From: Alphaproteobacteria bacterium
GTDB taxonomy: Bacteria > Pseudomonadota > Alphaproteobacteria > Caulobacterales > Hyphomonadaceae
Length of the DNA: 64,000 bases
Assembly: GCA_018222605.1 (NCBI GenBank)
Contig: JAAEZZ010000001.1
Coordinates: 248,001 to 312,000 of the forward strand
Direction: 5' to 3'
Every line of letters begins with the position of its first letter. Position 1 is the first letter of the stretch. The notes under the pieces are model-generated. The model did no database searches and was not told the origin of the DNA. It saw only the letters and a program-made list of their open reading frames with translations. Both the position numbers and the translations under genes were made by a program. Positions 26,959 through 36,110 of this stretch are shown one piece after another.

Positions 26959-29547
26959 ATGAAACTTGTTGTCGTCGAGTCGCCCGCCAAGGCAAAAACC
27001 ATCAATAAATACCTCGGCAAGGACTATAAGGTCCTGGCGTCGTACGGCCATATCCGCGATCTGCCCTCCAAGAATGGATCGGTGGACCCGGACAATGATT
27101 TCGAGATGGTCTGGGAGGCGGATTCCAAATCCTCCAAGCGAATCTCCGAAATTGCCTCCGCCCTGAAAGAAGCCGACACGCTTATTCTCGCGACCGACCC
27201 GGATCGCGAAGGAGAGGCCATTTCCTGGCACCTGGTTGAAGCCCTGCGCAAGCGCCGCGCCCTGAAGAAGGACACGCCGGTCGAGCGCGTCGTCTTCAAC
27301 GCCATCACCAAGAGCGCCGTGACCGCTGCGATGGAACAACCGCGCCAGATCGATGCCGAACTGGTCGATGCTTATCTTGCCCGCCGCGCGCTGGACTATC
27401 TGGTCGGCTTCAACCTGTCGCCGGTGCTGTGGCGCAAACTTCCCGGCAGCCGCTCGGCTGGCCGTGTGCAGTCTGTTGCGCTGCGCATTGTCTGCGACCG
27501 CGAGAACGAGATCGAGCTGTTCAAGCCTGAAGAGTACTGGAACGTGCTGGCCAATCTGCGCGCACCTGACGGTACGGATTTCGAGACCCGCCTCTACAGC
27601 CTGGACGGCGAGACGCTGAAGAAATTCACGCTCGGCAACAAGGGCGATGCCGACAAGGCGTTGGAGATCGTGCGCGGCGGTGGCTATTCTGTCAGCTCGG
27701 TCGAGGCAAAGCCGGTCAGGCGCAATCCGCCGCCGCCTTTCATTACCTCCACGCTTCAGCAGGAAGCCTCCCGCAAACTGGGCTTCACCGCCAAGCGCAC
27801 GATGCAGGCCGCCCAGAAGCTCTACGAGGAAGGCCGCATCACCTATATGCGTACCGACGGCGTGAACATGGCCGAGGAAGCCTATACGGCGGCCCGGTCC
27901 ATGATCCAGTCGAACTATGGCGCGCGTTACCTGCCGGAAAAGACGCGCCGTTACTCCTCAAAGGCAAAGAACGCGCAAGAGGCTCACGAAGCCATCCGCC
28001 CGACCAATTTCGACCTGCGCCCGGAAGAATATCACGGCGATGGAGACCTGAAGAAACTCTACACGCTGGTGTGGCGCCGCGCCGTCGCCTCGCAGATGGA
28101 AACCGCGCAGTTCGAGCGCACGACCATCGACCTGACCTCCAAGGATGGCCGCGCCGTGCTGCGCGCAACCGGTCAGGTCCTGGTATTTGATGGCTATATC
28201 AAACTCTACATGGAAGGCCGCGACGAAGGCGATGATGGCGACGATGACGAGAATCGCCTGCCCAAGATGCAGGAAGGCCAGCATGCCGACTTGTTGAAGG
28301 CGGAAGCCACCCAACACTTCACCACGCCGCCGCCGCGCTACACCGAGGCCTCTTTGGTCAAGAAGCTGGAAGAGCTGGGCATTGGCCGCCCATCGACCTA
28401 CGCCTCGACGCTGTCGACGCTGGAAGACCGAGGCTATGTGCGTCTCGAGAAAAAACAGCTGATCCCCGAGGACAAGGGCCGCCTCGTGACGGCCTTCCTG
28501 GAGAACTTCTTCCAGCGCTATGTGGAGTATGACTTCACCGCCGGCCTGGAAGAGAAGCTGGACATCATCTCTGACGGCAAGCTCGACTGGAAAGCCTTCC
28601 TGAAAGAGTTCTGGCAGCAATTCATCTCGGACGTCGACCAGACCAAAGACCTGCGCGTTTCCGAAGTGCTGGACGTGCTGAACGAAGAACTCGGCGCCTA
28701 TGTGTTTCCGCGCCAGGATGCCGATGGCAACCCGGTCGAAAATCCGCGTCAGTGCCCGCTCTGCAAAGAGGGCGAGCTGTCGATGAAGCTCGGCCGTTAT
28801 GGCGCTTTTGTTGGCTGCTCCCGCCATCCGGAGTGCAAATATACGCGGCAATTCTCCGCCACCGGAGAGCAAAGCGCGATCAATCCCGACGGCGAGGAAC
28901 TTGGCATCCACCCGGAAACGGGCGAGACCGTCTTCCTCAAGACCGGCCGCTTTGGCCCCTATGTCGAGATGGCGACGGAGGACAAGCCGAAACGCGCCTC
29001 GCTGACCAAGGCCGAGAAGGAAAACCCGCAGGCCCTGACGCTGGACCGCGCCGTGGAGCTGCTCTCCCTGCCCCGCGAAGTCGGCAAGCACCCCGAAGAT
29101 GGTGAGCCCATCCTCGCCAATTTCGGCCGCTTTGGGCCCTATGTTCAGCACGGCAAGACCTATGCGAACCTGAAAGACCCGAATGACGTCTTCACCATCG
29201 GCCTGAACCATGCGGTGACGCTGATCGCGGACAAGAAGGCCAAGGGCGCAGCCCGCGGTGCAGCTACGGCGCTGAAATCCCTGGGGGATCATCCGGATGG
29301 CGGGGCGATCGAGGTCTTCGAAGGCCGCTACGGCCCTTATGTGAAGCATGGCAAGACCAACGCAACCCTGCCCAAGGATATGACGCCGGATACGGTGACG
29401 CTGGAACAGGCCATTGAGCTGATCAACGCGAAGGCGGCGAAAGGTGGCAAGAAAAAAGCCCCGGCAAAGAAAGCCGCCGCCAAAAAGCCAGCCGCCAAGA
29501 AAAAGGCCCCCGCGAAGAAGAAACCAGCGGCGAAAAAGGAAGACTGA
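26959..29547 (+). CDS. topA: DNA topoisomerase I
   Basis: 862 residues. Toprim domain with VVESPAKAKTINKYLG at the N-terminus and DPDREGEAISWHLVEAL; catalytic tyrosine at about residue 296 in GRITYMRTDGVNM; one clear zinc-finger-type CPLCKEGELS...GCSRHPEC near residues 599-621, then several degenerate repeats (FGRFGPYVQHGK, GRYGPYVKHGK). The last 30 residues are a Lys/Ala/Pro tail that probably contacts DNA. It relaxes negative supercoils. A TTGACA hexamer at 26905 may be part of its promoter. In many alphaproteobacteria dprA is the upstream neighbour; here it is lptG. Confidence 0.97.
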   Translation: MKLVVVESPAKAKTINKYLGKDYKVLASYGHIRDLPSKNGSVDPDNDFEMVWEADSKSSKRISEIASALKEADTLILATDPDREGEAISWHLVEALRKRRALKKDTPVERVVFNAITKSAVTAAMEQPRQIDAELVDAYLARRALDYLVGFNLSPVLWRKLPGSRSAGRVQSVALRIVCDRENEIELFKPEEYWNVLANLRAPDGTDFETRLYSLDGETLKKFTLGNKGDADKALEIVRGGGYSVSSVEAKPVRRNPPPPFITSTLQQEASRKLGFTAKRTMQAAQKLYEEGRITYMRTDGVNMAEEAYTAARSMIQSNYGARYLPEKTRRYSSKAKNAQEAHEAIRPTNFDLRPEEYHGDGDLKKLYTLVWRRAVASQMETAQFERTTIDLTSKDGRAVLRATGQVLVFDGYIKLYMEGRDEGDDGDDDENRLPKMQEGQHADLLKAEATQHFTTPPPRYTEASLVKKLEELGIGRPSTYASTLSTLEDRGYVRLEKKQLIPEDKGRLVTAFLENFFQRYVEYDFTAGLEEKLDIISDGKLDWKAFLKEFWQQFISDVDQTKDLRVSEVLDVLNEELGAYVFPRQDADGNPVENPRQCPLCKEGELSMKLGRYGAFVGCSRHPECKYTRQFSATGEQSAINPDGEELGIHPETGETVFLKTGRFGPYVEMATEDKPKRASLTKAEKENPQALTLDRAVELLSLPREVGKHPEDGEPILANFGRFGPYVQHGKTYANLKDPNDVFTIGLNHAVTLIADKKAKGAARGAATALKSLGDHPDGGAIEVFEGRYGPYVKHGKTNATLPKDMTPDTVTLEQAIELINAKAAKGGKKKAPAKKAAAKKPAAKKKAPAKKKPAAKKED

Positions 29548-29605
29548 GAAGCAGATACAGTAAAAACCCGCGCAATTTGGCGCGAGTCCGCTTATATGCG
29601 GCTGT

Positions 29606-31894
29606 ATGAGTTTTCCAGATAAGCAAACGGTCCTTGATTATATTCGGGACCATCCGAACGCCACCACGAAGCAGGACATTGCGCGCGGCCTTAAAGTGAA
29701 GGGCCGCGACCGCGCCACCTTGCGTGAAATCCTGAAGGAACTGGAGGAGGACGGCACCCTGGAGCGTACAGGCAAACGCGCCTGGGCCCAGACCGACCGT
29801 CCGCCGCCTACAGGCGTCGTGCAATTCACTCACCAGGACGAGAATGGCGACCTGATCGGCAAGGCGGTTGGCGACAATGGCCCCTTCGGCCCGGACATCG
29901 TCTATACGGGCCTCTCCGGCAAACCACGCGGCAAGGTGACCGAGCCCGGCGAAGGCGATCGCGCGCTCTGCAAGATCAAGCTGGTCGACGGCGTGTGGGA
30001 AGCCCGCGCCCTGACCGTGCTGGAGAAGCGACTGACCAACTCCATTGTCGGTCTCTATTCGCAGGGCCCGCGCGGCGGCAAGGTGACGCCGTCCAACCGC
30101 AAGGAACGCCGTGAATTCCTGATCCAGGAAGCAGACCGCAATGGCGCCGAAGACGGCGATCTCGTCATCACCGTGCCCAAGCCCCAGGCCCGGCGTCAGT
30201 ATGGCCCGAATCTGGGCATTGTGCGCGAAGTGATCGGCCACATTGATGATCCGCGCTCGGCGAGCCTGCTGGCCATCCATGCGCACGACATCCCGGTCGA
30301 GTTTCCGGAAGCCGCGCTGGAACAGGCCCGTGATCCGAAACCGGCCAAGGCCGAGCGGGAAGACCTGACGCAAATTCCGCTGATCACCATCGACCCGCAT
30401 GATGCACGCGACCATGATGATGCCGTCTTCGCAGAGCAGCTGGACGATGGCTGGCGCGTGATTGTCGCGATTGCCGATGTCGCGGCTTACGTGACCGAGA
30501 ATTCCCCGCTGGACCGCGAGGCGCTGAAGCGCGGCAACTCCACCTACTTCCCGGACCGGGTTGTGCCGATGCTGCCTTTTGAGCTGTCTGCGGACGAATG
30601 CTCGCTACGCGAAGGGGAACTGCGCCGCTGCATGGCGGTGGAGATGATCTTTGACAAATCCGGCACCAAGCGCTCTCACCGCTTCATTCGCGGCATGATG
30701 AAGTCTGCCGCCAAGCTGTCCTATCAGGAGGCCCAAGCCGCGATAGACGGCAAGCCGGGCGGCAAGGCCGGCGAGATGCTGGAAGATGTGCTGAAGCCGC
30801 TCTGGGGCGCGTATGCCGCTGTGGCGAAGGCGAGGGACAAACGCTCGCCGCTTGACCTCGACCTGCCGGAACGCCGTATCATCTTCTCCGAGGACGGAGA
30901 GATTGAAGGCATCATCACCAAGGAACGCCTTGAGGCTCACCGCCTTATCGAGGAGTTCATGATCCAGGCAAACGTGGCCGCTGCCGAAACGCTGGAGAAG
31001 CAGAAAAGTCCGCTGATCTACCGCGTGCATGATGTGCCGACCGATGCGAAGATCGCCGCCTTTGCAGAATTCCTGCAGACCATCGACATGAAATGGCATG
31101 TCGGAGAGCGTCCGCAGACCGACAAATTCAACCGCCTGCTGAAGGACATTCAGGGCGGAGACTATGACCAGATGGTCACGCAAATGGTGCTGCGCACACA
31201 GGCGCAGGCGATCTATTCGGAAGAGAATCTCGGCCATTTCGGCCTGAACCTTGTGCGCTATGCCCACTTCACCTCTCCGATCCGGCGCTATGCCGATTTG
31301 ATCGTGCACCGCGCCCTGATCGCAGCGCTGAACCTTGGCCCGGATGGCCTGTCGAAGGACATGTCCGTGCGGCTGGAGGAGATTGCCGAGCATATTTCCG
31401 GCACAGAACGCCGCTCCATGGCGGCAGAGCGCGAGGCGACTGACCGCTATCTTGCCCTCTTCCTGGCTGACCGGGTGGGCGCAGAGTTTGAAGGCCGTAT
31501 CACCGGCGTTACCGGCGCGGGCCTGTTCGTGGCGCTTGCCGGGTCCGGCGCGGACGGCTTCGTGCCGATCTCGTCGATCTCGGACGATTACTGGGTACTG
31601 GATGATGCTGCGATGCAGATCTATGCGCGCGGTTCCGGCAAGACCTATGGCCTCGGCCAGATCGTGAAGGTGCGCCTGAAGGAAGTCACGCCGCTGCAGG
31701 GCGGTCTGCTGCTGGAAATGCTGTCAGAGCCCATGCCCGCCTCAAAGGGCCGAAGAGAGGCCCGCCGCAAGATAGATGCAGATACCCCCTCCCGCAGAAG
31801 CGGCCCGGGCCGTATCAAGTCCAAACAGAGTGGAAAACCGAAATTCAGCAAGAAGACCTTGCCCAAGCACAAGCGGCGTGGCCGCAAGAAGTAG
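29606..31894 (+). CDS. rnr: Ribonuclease R
   Basis: 762 residues. N-terminal winged helix (DYIRDHPNATTKQDIARGLK), cold-shock domains, RNB catalytic domain with DPHDARDHDDAVFAEQLDDG carrying the metal-binding aspartates near residue 265, HFTSPIRRYADLIVHRAL, then an S1 domain near residues 630-710 and a basic Lys/Arg tail. It degrades structured RNA 3' to 5'. Lies 58 bases after topA, in the usual topA-rnr order. Confidence 0.96.
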   Translation: MSFPDKQTVLDYIRDHPNATTKQDIARGLKVKGRDRATLREILKELEEDGTLERTGKRAWAQTDRPPPTGVVQFTHQDENGDLIGKAVGDNGPFGPDIVYTGLSGKPRGKVTEPGEGDRALCKIKLVDGVWEARALTVLEKRLTNSIVGLYSQGPRGGKVTPSNRKERREFLIQEADRNGAEDGDLVITVPKPQARRQYGPNLGIVREVIGHIDDPRSASLLAIHAHDIPVEFPEAALEQARDPKPAKAEREDLTQIPLITIDPHDARDHDDAVFAEQLDDGWRVIVAIADVAAYVTENSPLDREALKRGNSTYFPDRVVPMLPFELSADECSLREGELRRCMAVEMIFDKSGTKRSHRFIRGMMKSAAKLSYQEAQAAIDGKPGGKAGEMLEDVLKPLWGAYAAVAKARDKRSPLDLDLPERRIIFSEDGEIEGIITKERLEAHRLIEEFMIQANVAAAETLEKQKSPLIYRVHDVPTDAKIAAFAEFLQTIDMKWHVGERPQTDKFNRLLKDIQGGDYDQMVTQMVLRTQAQAIYSEENLGHFGLNLVRYAHFTSPIRRYADLIVHRALIAALNLGPDGLSKDMSVRLEEIAEHISGTERRSMAAEREATDRYLALFLADRVGAEFEGRITGVTGAGLFVALAGSGADGFVPISSISDDYWVLDDAAMQIYARGSGKTYGLGQIVKVRLKEVTPLQGGLLLEMLSEPMPASKGRREARRKIDADTPSRRSGPGRIKSKQSGKPKFSKKTLPKHKRRGRKK

Positions 31895-31898
31895 ATTT

Positions 31899-32642
31899 AT
31901 GCCTGATACTGCCCCGAAGACTGGTCTGATCGGATCAGCCTATGACAAGGAAAATGACGGCGATGTCGTCGAGACCGGCAAGCGCAGCCCGCGCCCGAAA
32001 GATGCGGCAACGCTGATTCTGGTGCGCCGGGATGCCTCCCAACCGCGTGTGCTGATGGGCAAGCGTTCTGGCGGGCACGTCTTCATGCCGGACAAATACG
32101 TCTTTCCGGGCGGGCGTGTGGACCCCGAGGATGGCCGGGCGACCTCCTATTGCGAATTCCGGCCTGAAGTGGAAGCCAAGCTGCGCCTCCAGACGCGCCG
32201 CAAGCCCCGCGCTTTCGGCCTGACAGCCATCCGCGAGACGTTCGAGGAAACCGGCCTTCTGGTGGCCCGTGAGGCGGAAATGCCGGACACTTATGTCAAA
32301 GGCTGGAAGCGCTTCCACGCGCTGGACGCCGCGCCGCATCTCTCCCCGCTGACCTTTATCGGCCGAGCGATCACGCCGCCCTACAGGCCGCGCCGATTCG
32401 ATGCGCGCTTCTTCATGGCGGAGGCCGAAGAGGCGCTGATTGATGAGCGCCCGCCGGTCGATGGCGCCGAATTGTCAGACCTGCAATGGGTGACGCTGAA
32501 AGACGCTCTGGATCTGGATTTGCCCAATGTAACGCGCTTTATGCTCGGGGAAATCGAGGAAAGACTGGAAAAACCGGACCTGCAGCGTGGCCCGCCCTTC
32601 CTGAAATGGACCCGCAGCGGACACACTTCAGACCGTCTCTAG
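31899..32642 (+). CDS. Nudix hydrolase
   Basis: 247 residues from the ATG at 31899, four bases after the rnr stop; in-frame codons further upstream lie inside rnr. The Nudix box is present as AIRETFEETGLLV near residues 107-119, although the glycine and first glutamate of the full consensus are not in their usual places. KYVFPGGRVDPED precedes it. Nudix proteins cleave nucleoside diphosphates linked to another group; the substrate is not predictable. The rnr-Nudix-rpmG order is common in alphaproteobacteria. Confidence 0.88.
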   Translation: MPDTAPKTGLIGSAYDKENDGDVVETGKRSPRPKDAATLILVRRDASQPRVLMGKRSGGHVFMPDKYVFPGGRVDPEDGRATSYCEFRPEVEAKLRLQTRRKPRAFGLTAIRETFEETGLLVAREAEMPDTYVKGWKRFHALDAAPHLSPLTFIGRAITPPYRPRRFDARFFMAEAEEALIDERPPVDGAELSDLQWVTLKDALDLDLPNVTRFMLGEIEERLEKPDLQRGPPFLKWTRSGHTSDRL

Positions 32643-32654
32643 CAGCAATGGCGC

Positions 32655-32683
32655 TTGACTTCCGGTCCGCACCTCGCCATTAA
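32655..32683 (+). promoter_or_regulatory. Possible rpmG promoter
   Basis: TTGACT at 32655-32660 and CATTAA at 32678-32683 are 17 bases apart, 44 bases before the rpmG ATG. The -35 hexamer is good and the -10 hexamer is poor, so this is tentative. Confidence 0.35.
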
Positions 32684-32726
32684 GCCGCTTTCCAGTTTCA
32701 GACGCTAACATAAGCGAGCTTTCGTC

Positions 32727-32894
32727 ATGGCCAAACCAGCCACCATCAAGATCCGCCTCAACTCGACGGCCGACACCGGTTTCTTCTATGTGACGAAGAA
32801 AAACCCGCGCAACATGACCGAAAAGATGGTCAAGCGTAAGTATGACCCGGTTGCCAAGAAGCACGTCGAATTCAAAGAAGGCAAGATCAAGTAA
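32727..32894 (+). CDS. rpmG: 50S ribosomal protein L33
   Basis: 55 residues ([20 protein letters not shown]...), the standard length. [19 protein letters not shown] and the central [15 protein letters not shown] stretch identify L33. It contains no cysteines, so it is the zinc-independent form. Followed 30 bases later by a strong terminator. In Caulobacter relatives rpmG sits beside pleD and divK; here they are close too, separated by one MFS gene on the other strand. Confidence 0.97.
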   Translation: MAKPATIKIRLNSTADTGFFYVTKKNPRNMTEKMVKRKYDPVAKKHVEFKEGKIK

Positions 32895-32924
32895 GATCCT
32901 GTTCTCTATGAACATTTCAGAAAG

Positions 32925-32947
32925 CCCGCTCGATGAGCGGGTTTTTT
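32925..32947 (+). terminator. Rho-independent terminator of rpmG
   Basis: CCCGCT (32925-32930) pairs with AGCGGG (32936-32941) around a five-base loop and is followed at once by TTTTTT. It lies 30 bases after the rpmG stop. Confidence 0.9.
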
Positions 32948-32955
32948 GTTGCCCG

Positions 32956-34182
32956 CTATTCTTCGGGTGCCCCGTGGTGCAGGTCTCGCGTCTTGCGGAT
33001 ACCGGGGAACATGAACGCCCATGCGGCGGCAATGCCAACAGCGGCATAGCCCCCTGCCACAACGGTAAACACCGCGCCCCATTTGGCCGCCATGAAGCCA
33101 GCCCGCGCCTCCCCCAATTCGTTGGATGCCCCCAGGAAAATGGAGTTCACGGCATTGACCCGGCCGCGCACCTGATCCGGTGTCCAGAGCTGTAGCAGCA
33201 CCTCGCGAATGTAGACCGACACCATGTCGAACGCCCCGACGCACATCAGCGCCAGAATGGACAGCCACGCGACCGTGGAGTGGCCAAAGACGACCGTCGC
33301 CAGCCCGAACAGGGCGACCGAGATGAACAGGATGATGCCGGCATGATCCTTGATCGGGAACGCCGTGATGATGCCCAGCATGATCAGCGCGCCAATGCCT
33401 GGTGCTGCGCGCAGCAGGCCCAGCCCCTCTTCCCCGATCTGCAGGATGTCCCGCGCATAGACCGGCAGCAGCGCCACCGCGCCGCCCAGCAGCACGGCAA
33501 AGAGATCCAGCGAAATCGCTCCCAGAACGATCTTCTGCTTCAACACATAGCTGAAGCCCCCCAGCAGCGTACTCATGCTTGTGGTCTCGCGTTCGATGCG
33601 TTGCTCTGGCTTCGGGATTGAGAAGATCAGAACAGCCGCAATGCCGAACAGGACAACTGCCGTGGCATAGGCTGCGCCATGATAGAGGCCATAGAGCAAG
33701 CCGCCAGCGACAGGACCGAAGATTGAGGCCGACTGCCAGGATGAGGCGATCCAGCCAACGGCATTCGCGAAATCCTCCCGCGGCACCAGATTGACCGCGA
33801 GGCTGGAGGAAGCGGGCGTATAGAATGCCCTGGCGCAACCAAACAGCGTCAGCGTACCCAGCACGACAAGCGGCTGGAAAGTGCCTGTCACTGCCAGGAA
33901 AAGGATGATCGCGGCACAGGACAGCTCCACCGTCACAGCAACACCCATGACATTGCGGCGGCCCAGCCGGTCTGCGGTCACACCAGTGACGACCACCAGC
34001 AACAAGGCCGGCAGAAACTGGACCAGCCCGATCCACCCGAGCAGTGCCGCATTCTGCGTCAGGTCATACATTTGCCAGGCAACAGCCACAGAGACGATCT
34101 GCGCCGCCAGAGATGTCAGGAAGCGCGACAGGAAGTATCTGCGATAGGAGGAATGGCGAAACGCCGCGAACCGGTCAGTCAT
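32956..34182 (-). CDS. MFS transporter
   Basis: 408 residues with about 12 hydrophobic segments. The FRHSSYRRYFLSRFLTSLA start, the TADRLGRRNVMGV loop between helices 2 and 3 (MFS signature) and LREVLLQLW..QVRGRVNAVNSI later resemble the EntS/DHA3 group of drug or siderophore exporters. Substrate unknown. Convergent with rpmG and downstream of the divK-pleD operon on the same strand, 37 bases after pleD, so it might be read through from there. Confidence 0.88.
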   Translation of the reverse strand: MTDRFAAFRHSSYRRYFLSRFLTSLAAQIVSVAVAWQMYDLTQNAALLGWIGLVQFLPALLLVVVTGVTADRLGRRNVMGVAVTVELSCAAIILFLAVTGTFQPLVVLGTLTLFGCARAFYTPASSSLAVNLVPREDFANAVGWIASSWQSASIFGPVAGGLLYGLYHGAAYATAVVLFGIAAVLIFSIPKPEQRIERETTSMSTLLGGFSYVLKQKIVLGAISLDLFAVLLGGAVALLPVYARDILQIGEEGLGLLRAAPGIGALIMLGIITAFPIKDHAGIILFISVALFGLATVVFGHSTVAWLSILALMCVGAFDMVSVYIREVLLQLWTPDQVRGRVNAVNSIFLGASNELGEARAGFMAAKWGAVFTVVAGGYAAVGIAAAWAFMFPGIRKTRDLHHGAPEE

Positions 34183-34219
34183 GATGCGGCCCAGTGAGCC
34201 CGTATCAGGCAGAAGTCAA

Positions 34220-35587
34220 TCAGGCGGCCTGATTCTCTACACGGTTCCGGCCGGATGACTTGGCCTGATAGAGCGCCACATCGGCGCGCTTGACCAGATC
34301 GGCCACCGTATCTTCCGGCCCCAGCACGGTGCCAACGCCCGCGCTAAGCGTTATGCTGATCTCGCACTCTCCCTTGTTCACGGAGAAAGGTTTTGCTGCA
34401 ACAGCCTGACGAATGCGCTCAGCCGCAGCGCAGGCGAGGTCTCCAGGCGTCTCTGGCATGATGACGAGGAATTCCTCGCCGCCCGGTCGGCAAACCACAT
34501 CCAGCGCCCGCACATTGGATTTCAGACGGCTGGCAACTTCGATGAGGACTTCATCCCCGGCATCATGGCCGTAAGTGTCGTTTACGGATTTGAAGTGATC
34601 GATATCCGCCATCATGACGGAGACAGGCGCACCGCCCATCACTGCGCGGCGCATGAAGGAATCGAGCTGATTCGTCATGAAGCGGCGATTGTAGAGACCG
34701 GTCAGCTGGTCGATGATCGACAGCTCCAGCCCGCGATCCACACGCTCTCTTAGCATATCGATATAGCGGGCACGGCGAGCCTGTGTGCGAACCCGCGCGA
34801 GCAATTCCTGCCGGTCGACCGGCGAGAAAATCACATCGCTGGCGCCAAGCTCCAGCCCCTTGCCGGCGCGCTGTTGGTCTTCGGGATCACAGAGCAGAAG
34901 GATCGACAGCGAGCGCGTGGCTTCACTGGACTTGAAATGTGCGCACAATTTGAGCGCGTCAAAGCGGTCGCTCAGCATTGAGAGCAGCAGGATATCAACG
35001 CCCTGCTCTGCCAGGTTCGAAAGCCCACCTGCCTCAATCAGCGTGACAGCATTATGGCCGCCGGATCTCAACATGTCGGCAATGCGGGCAGAGCTGCGCG
35101 GATTGTCATCCACCACGAAGACACGGGCCGGCTTGTCGCGAATTCTCTGCAGCGGGTTTTCGTTCACTTCGTCCCTCAGGCCACTGGCCTGACGCTGGCG
35201 AAGTTCCGCAGCGACGGAATTGTAGCGTGTCAGCGCCCCGATGCGCGACATCAGCGCGAAGTCTTCAAACGGCTTGGTCAGGAAGTCTTCCGCACCCGCA
35301 TCCAGTCCGCGGATACGGTCTTCGGTGTCATTCAGCGCCGTCACCATGACGACTGGAATGTGGGCCGTTTCGTTGTCAGACTTGAGGCGCTTGCAAACCT
35401 CATAGCCATCCATGCCCGGCATCATAACGTCCAGCAGGATAATGTCCGGCTGTTCGTTCTTGGCCATGCCCAGCGCTTGCATGCCGTTTTCGGCGAGCAA
35501 GACAGTATAGTATTGAGCTTCGAGACGAGCTTTCAGAAGACGTCGATTGGCCTCGATATCATCAACAACAAGGATTCTGGCACTCAC
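34220..35587 (-). CDS. pleD: PleD-type response regulator diguanylate cyclase
   Basis: 455 residues in REC-REC-GGDEF order. REC1 has D9/D10 and the phospho-acceptor D53 (ILLDVMMPGMDG). REC2 lacks the acceptor (DILLLSMLSDRF), as in Caulobacter PleD where it is a dimerisation adaptor. The C-terminal GGDEF domain has an intact GGEEF active site preceded by RALD, the RxxD product-inhibition site. It makes cyclic di-GMP at the swarmer-to-stalked transition in related bacteria. The start is GTG inside the divK stop (GTGA), so divK and pleD are coupled. Confidence 0.96.
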   Translation of the reverse strand: MSARILVVDDIEANRRLLKARLEAQYYTVLLAENGMQALGMAKNEQPDIILLDVMMPGMDGYEVCKRLKSDNETAHIPVVMVTALNDTEDRIRGLDAGAEDFLTKPFEDFALMSRIGALTRYNSVAAELRQRQASGLRDEVNENPLQRIRDKPARVFVVDDNPRSSARIADMLRSGGHNAVTLIEAGGLSNLAEQGVDILLLSMLSDRFDALKLCAHFKSSEATRSLSILLLCDPEDQQRAGKGLELGASDVIFSPVDRQELLARVRTQARRARYIDMLRERVDRGLELSIIDQLTGLYNRRFMTNQLDSFMRRAVMGGAPVSVMMADIDHFKSVNDTYGHDAGDEVLIEVASRLKSNVRALDVVCRPGGEEFLVIMPETPGDLACAAAERIRQAVAAKPFSVNKGECEISITLSAGVGTVLGPEDTVADLVKRADVALYQAKSSGRNRVENQAA

Positions 35588-35973
35588 GCCGCCTCCTTGG
35601 GCATCAATGCCTCAACCGCCTTTATAAAAGTTGATATCTGGATGGGTTTGGAGAGATAGCCCTCACACCCTGCTTCGCGCACGCGCTGTTCGTCTGCCCG
35701 CATGGCAAATGCGGTAACAGCCAGCACCGGAATGTGCGCGACCTTGTCATCATCTTTCAACCAGCGCGTAATATCCAGGCCGGAAACTTCGGGCAGCTGG
35801 ATGTCCATGATAATGAGATCGGGCAGCTCCCTGCGAGCGATCTCAACGGCTTTTGCGCCGTCACGGCACTGGTAGGTCTCAAAGCCATAGGCGTCCAACA
35901 AGTCGCAAAACAGGCGCATGTTGAGTTCATTGTCCTCAACAACCAGAACTTTCCTGGTTTGCGTCTTAGTCAT
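35584..35973 (-). CDS. divK: DivK-type single-domain response regulator
   Basis: 129 residues, only a receiver domain: VVEDNELNMRLF, acceptor D57 in IIMDIQLPEVSG, VTAFAM and LSKPI with the conserved Thr and Lys. DivK links the PleC/DivJ kinases to DivL-CckA and so controls CtrA activity and cell fate. It heads the divK-pleD operon. A CtrA-like box is 67 bases upstream (36040-36054), consistent with the known CtrA control of divK in Caulobacter. Confidence 0.96.
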   Translation of the reverse strand: MTKTQTRKVLVVEDNELNMRLFCDLLDAYGFETYQCRDGAKAVEIARRELPDLIIMDIQLPEVSGLDITRWLKDDDKVAHIPVLAVTAFAMRADEQRVREAGCEGYLSKPIQISTFIKAVEALMPKEAA

Positions 35974-36039
35974 GATGGTTGCGGATGCCTTTGGTTCTGG
36001 GCGATTCTAGGAGTTGAATTCCAGCTACACCTTAATTCC

Positions 36040-36054
36040 TTAACACGGGTTTAC
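36040..36054. promoter_or_regulatory. Candidate CtrA box in the divK/dinB intergenic region
   Basis: TTAACACGGGTTTAC fits the CtrA consensus TTAA-N7-TTAA at seven of eight fixed positions. It lies between the divergent divK and dinB start codons. An extra TTAA precedes it at 36032-36035, and a GATTC (GANTC-type CcrM methylation site) is at 36003-36007. Binding is inferred from similarity only. Confidence 0.45.
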
Positions 36055-36110
36055 GAGTTTCTGTCGAACCGATTGCTCGAATTCGAGGAACATGGCAAGA
36101 ACATCCTGAA

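Noticed and set aside
27958-29349. 463-codon open frame on the minus strand opposite topA
   Set aside because: Same reason: it mirrors topA codons and shows no recognisable protein features.
29457-29547. Lys/Ala/Pro repeat tail of TopA as a novel element
   Set aside because: Such basic tails are frequent in alphaproteobacterial topoisomerase I.
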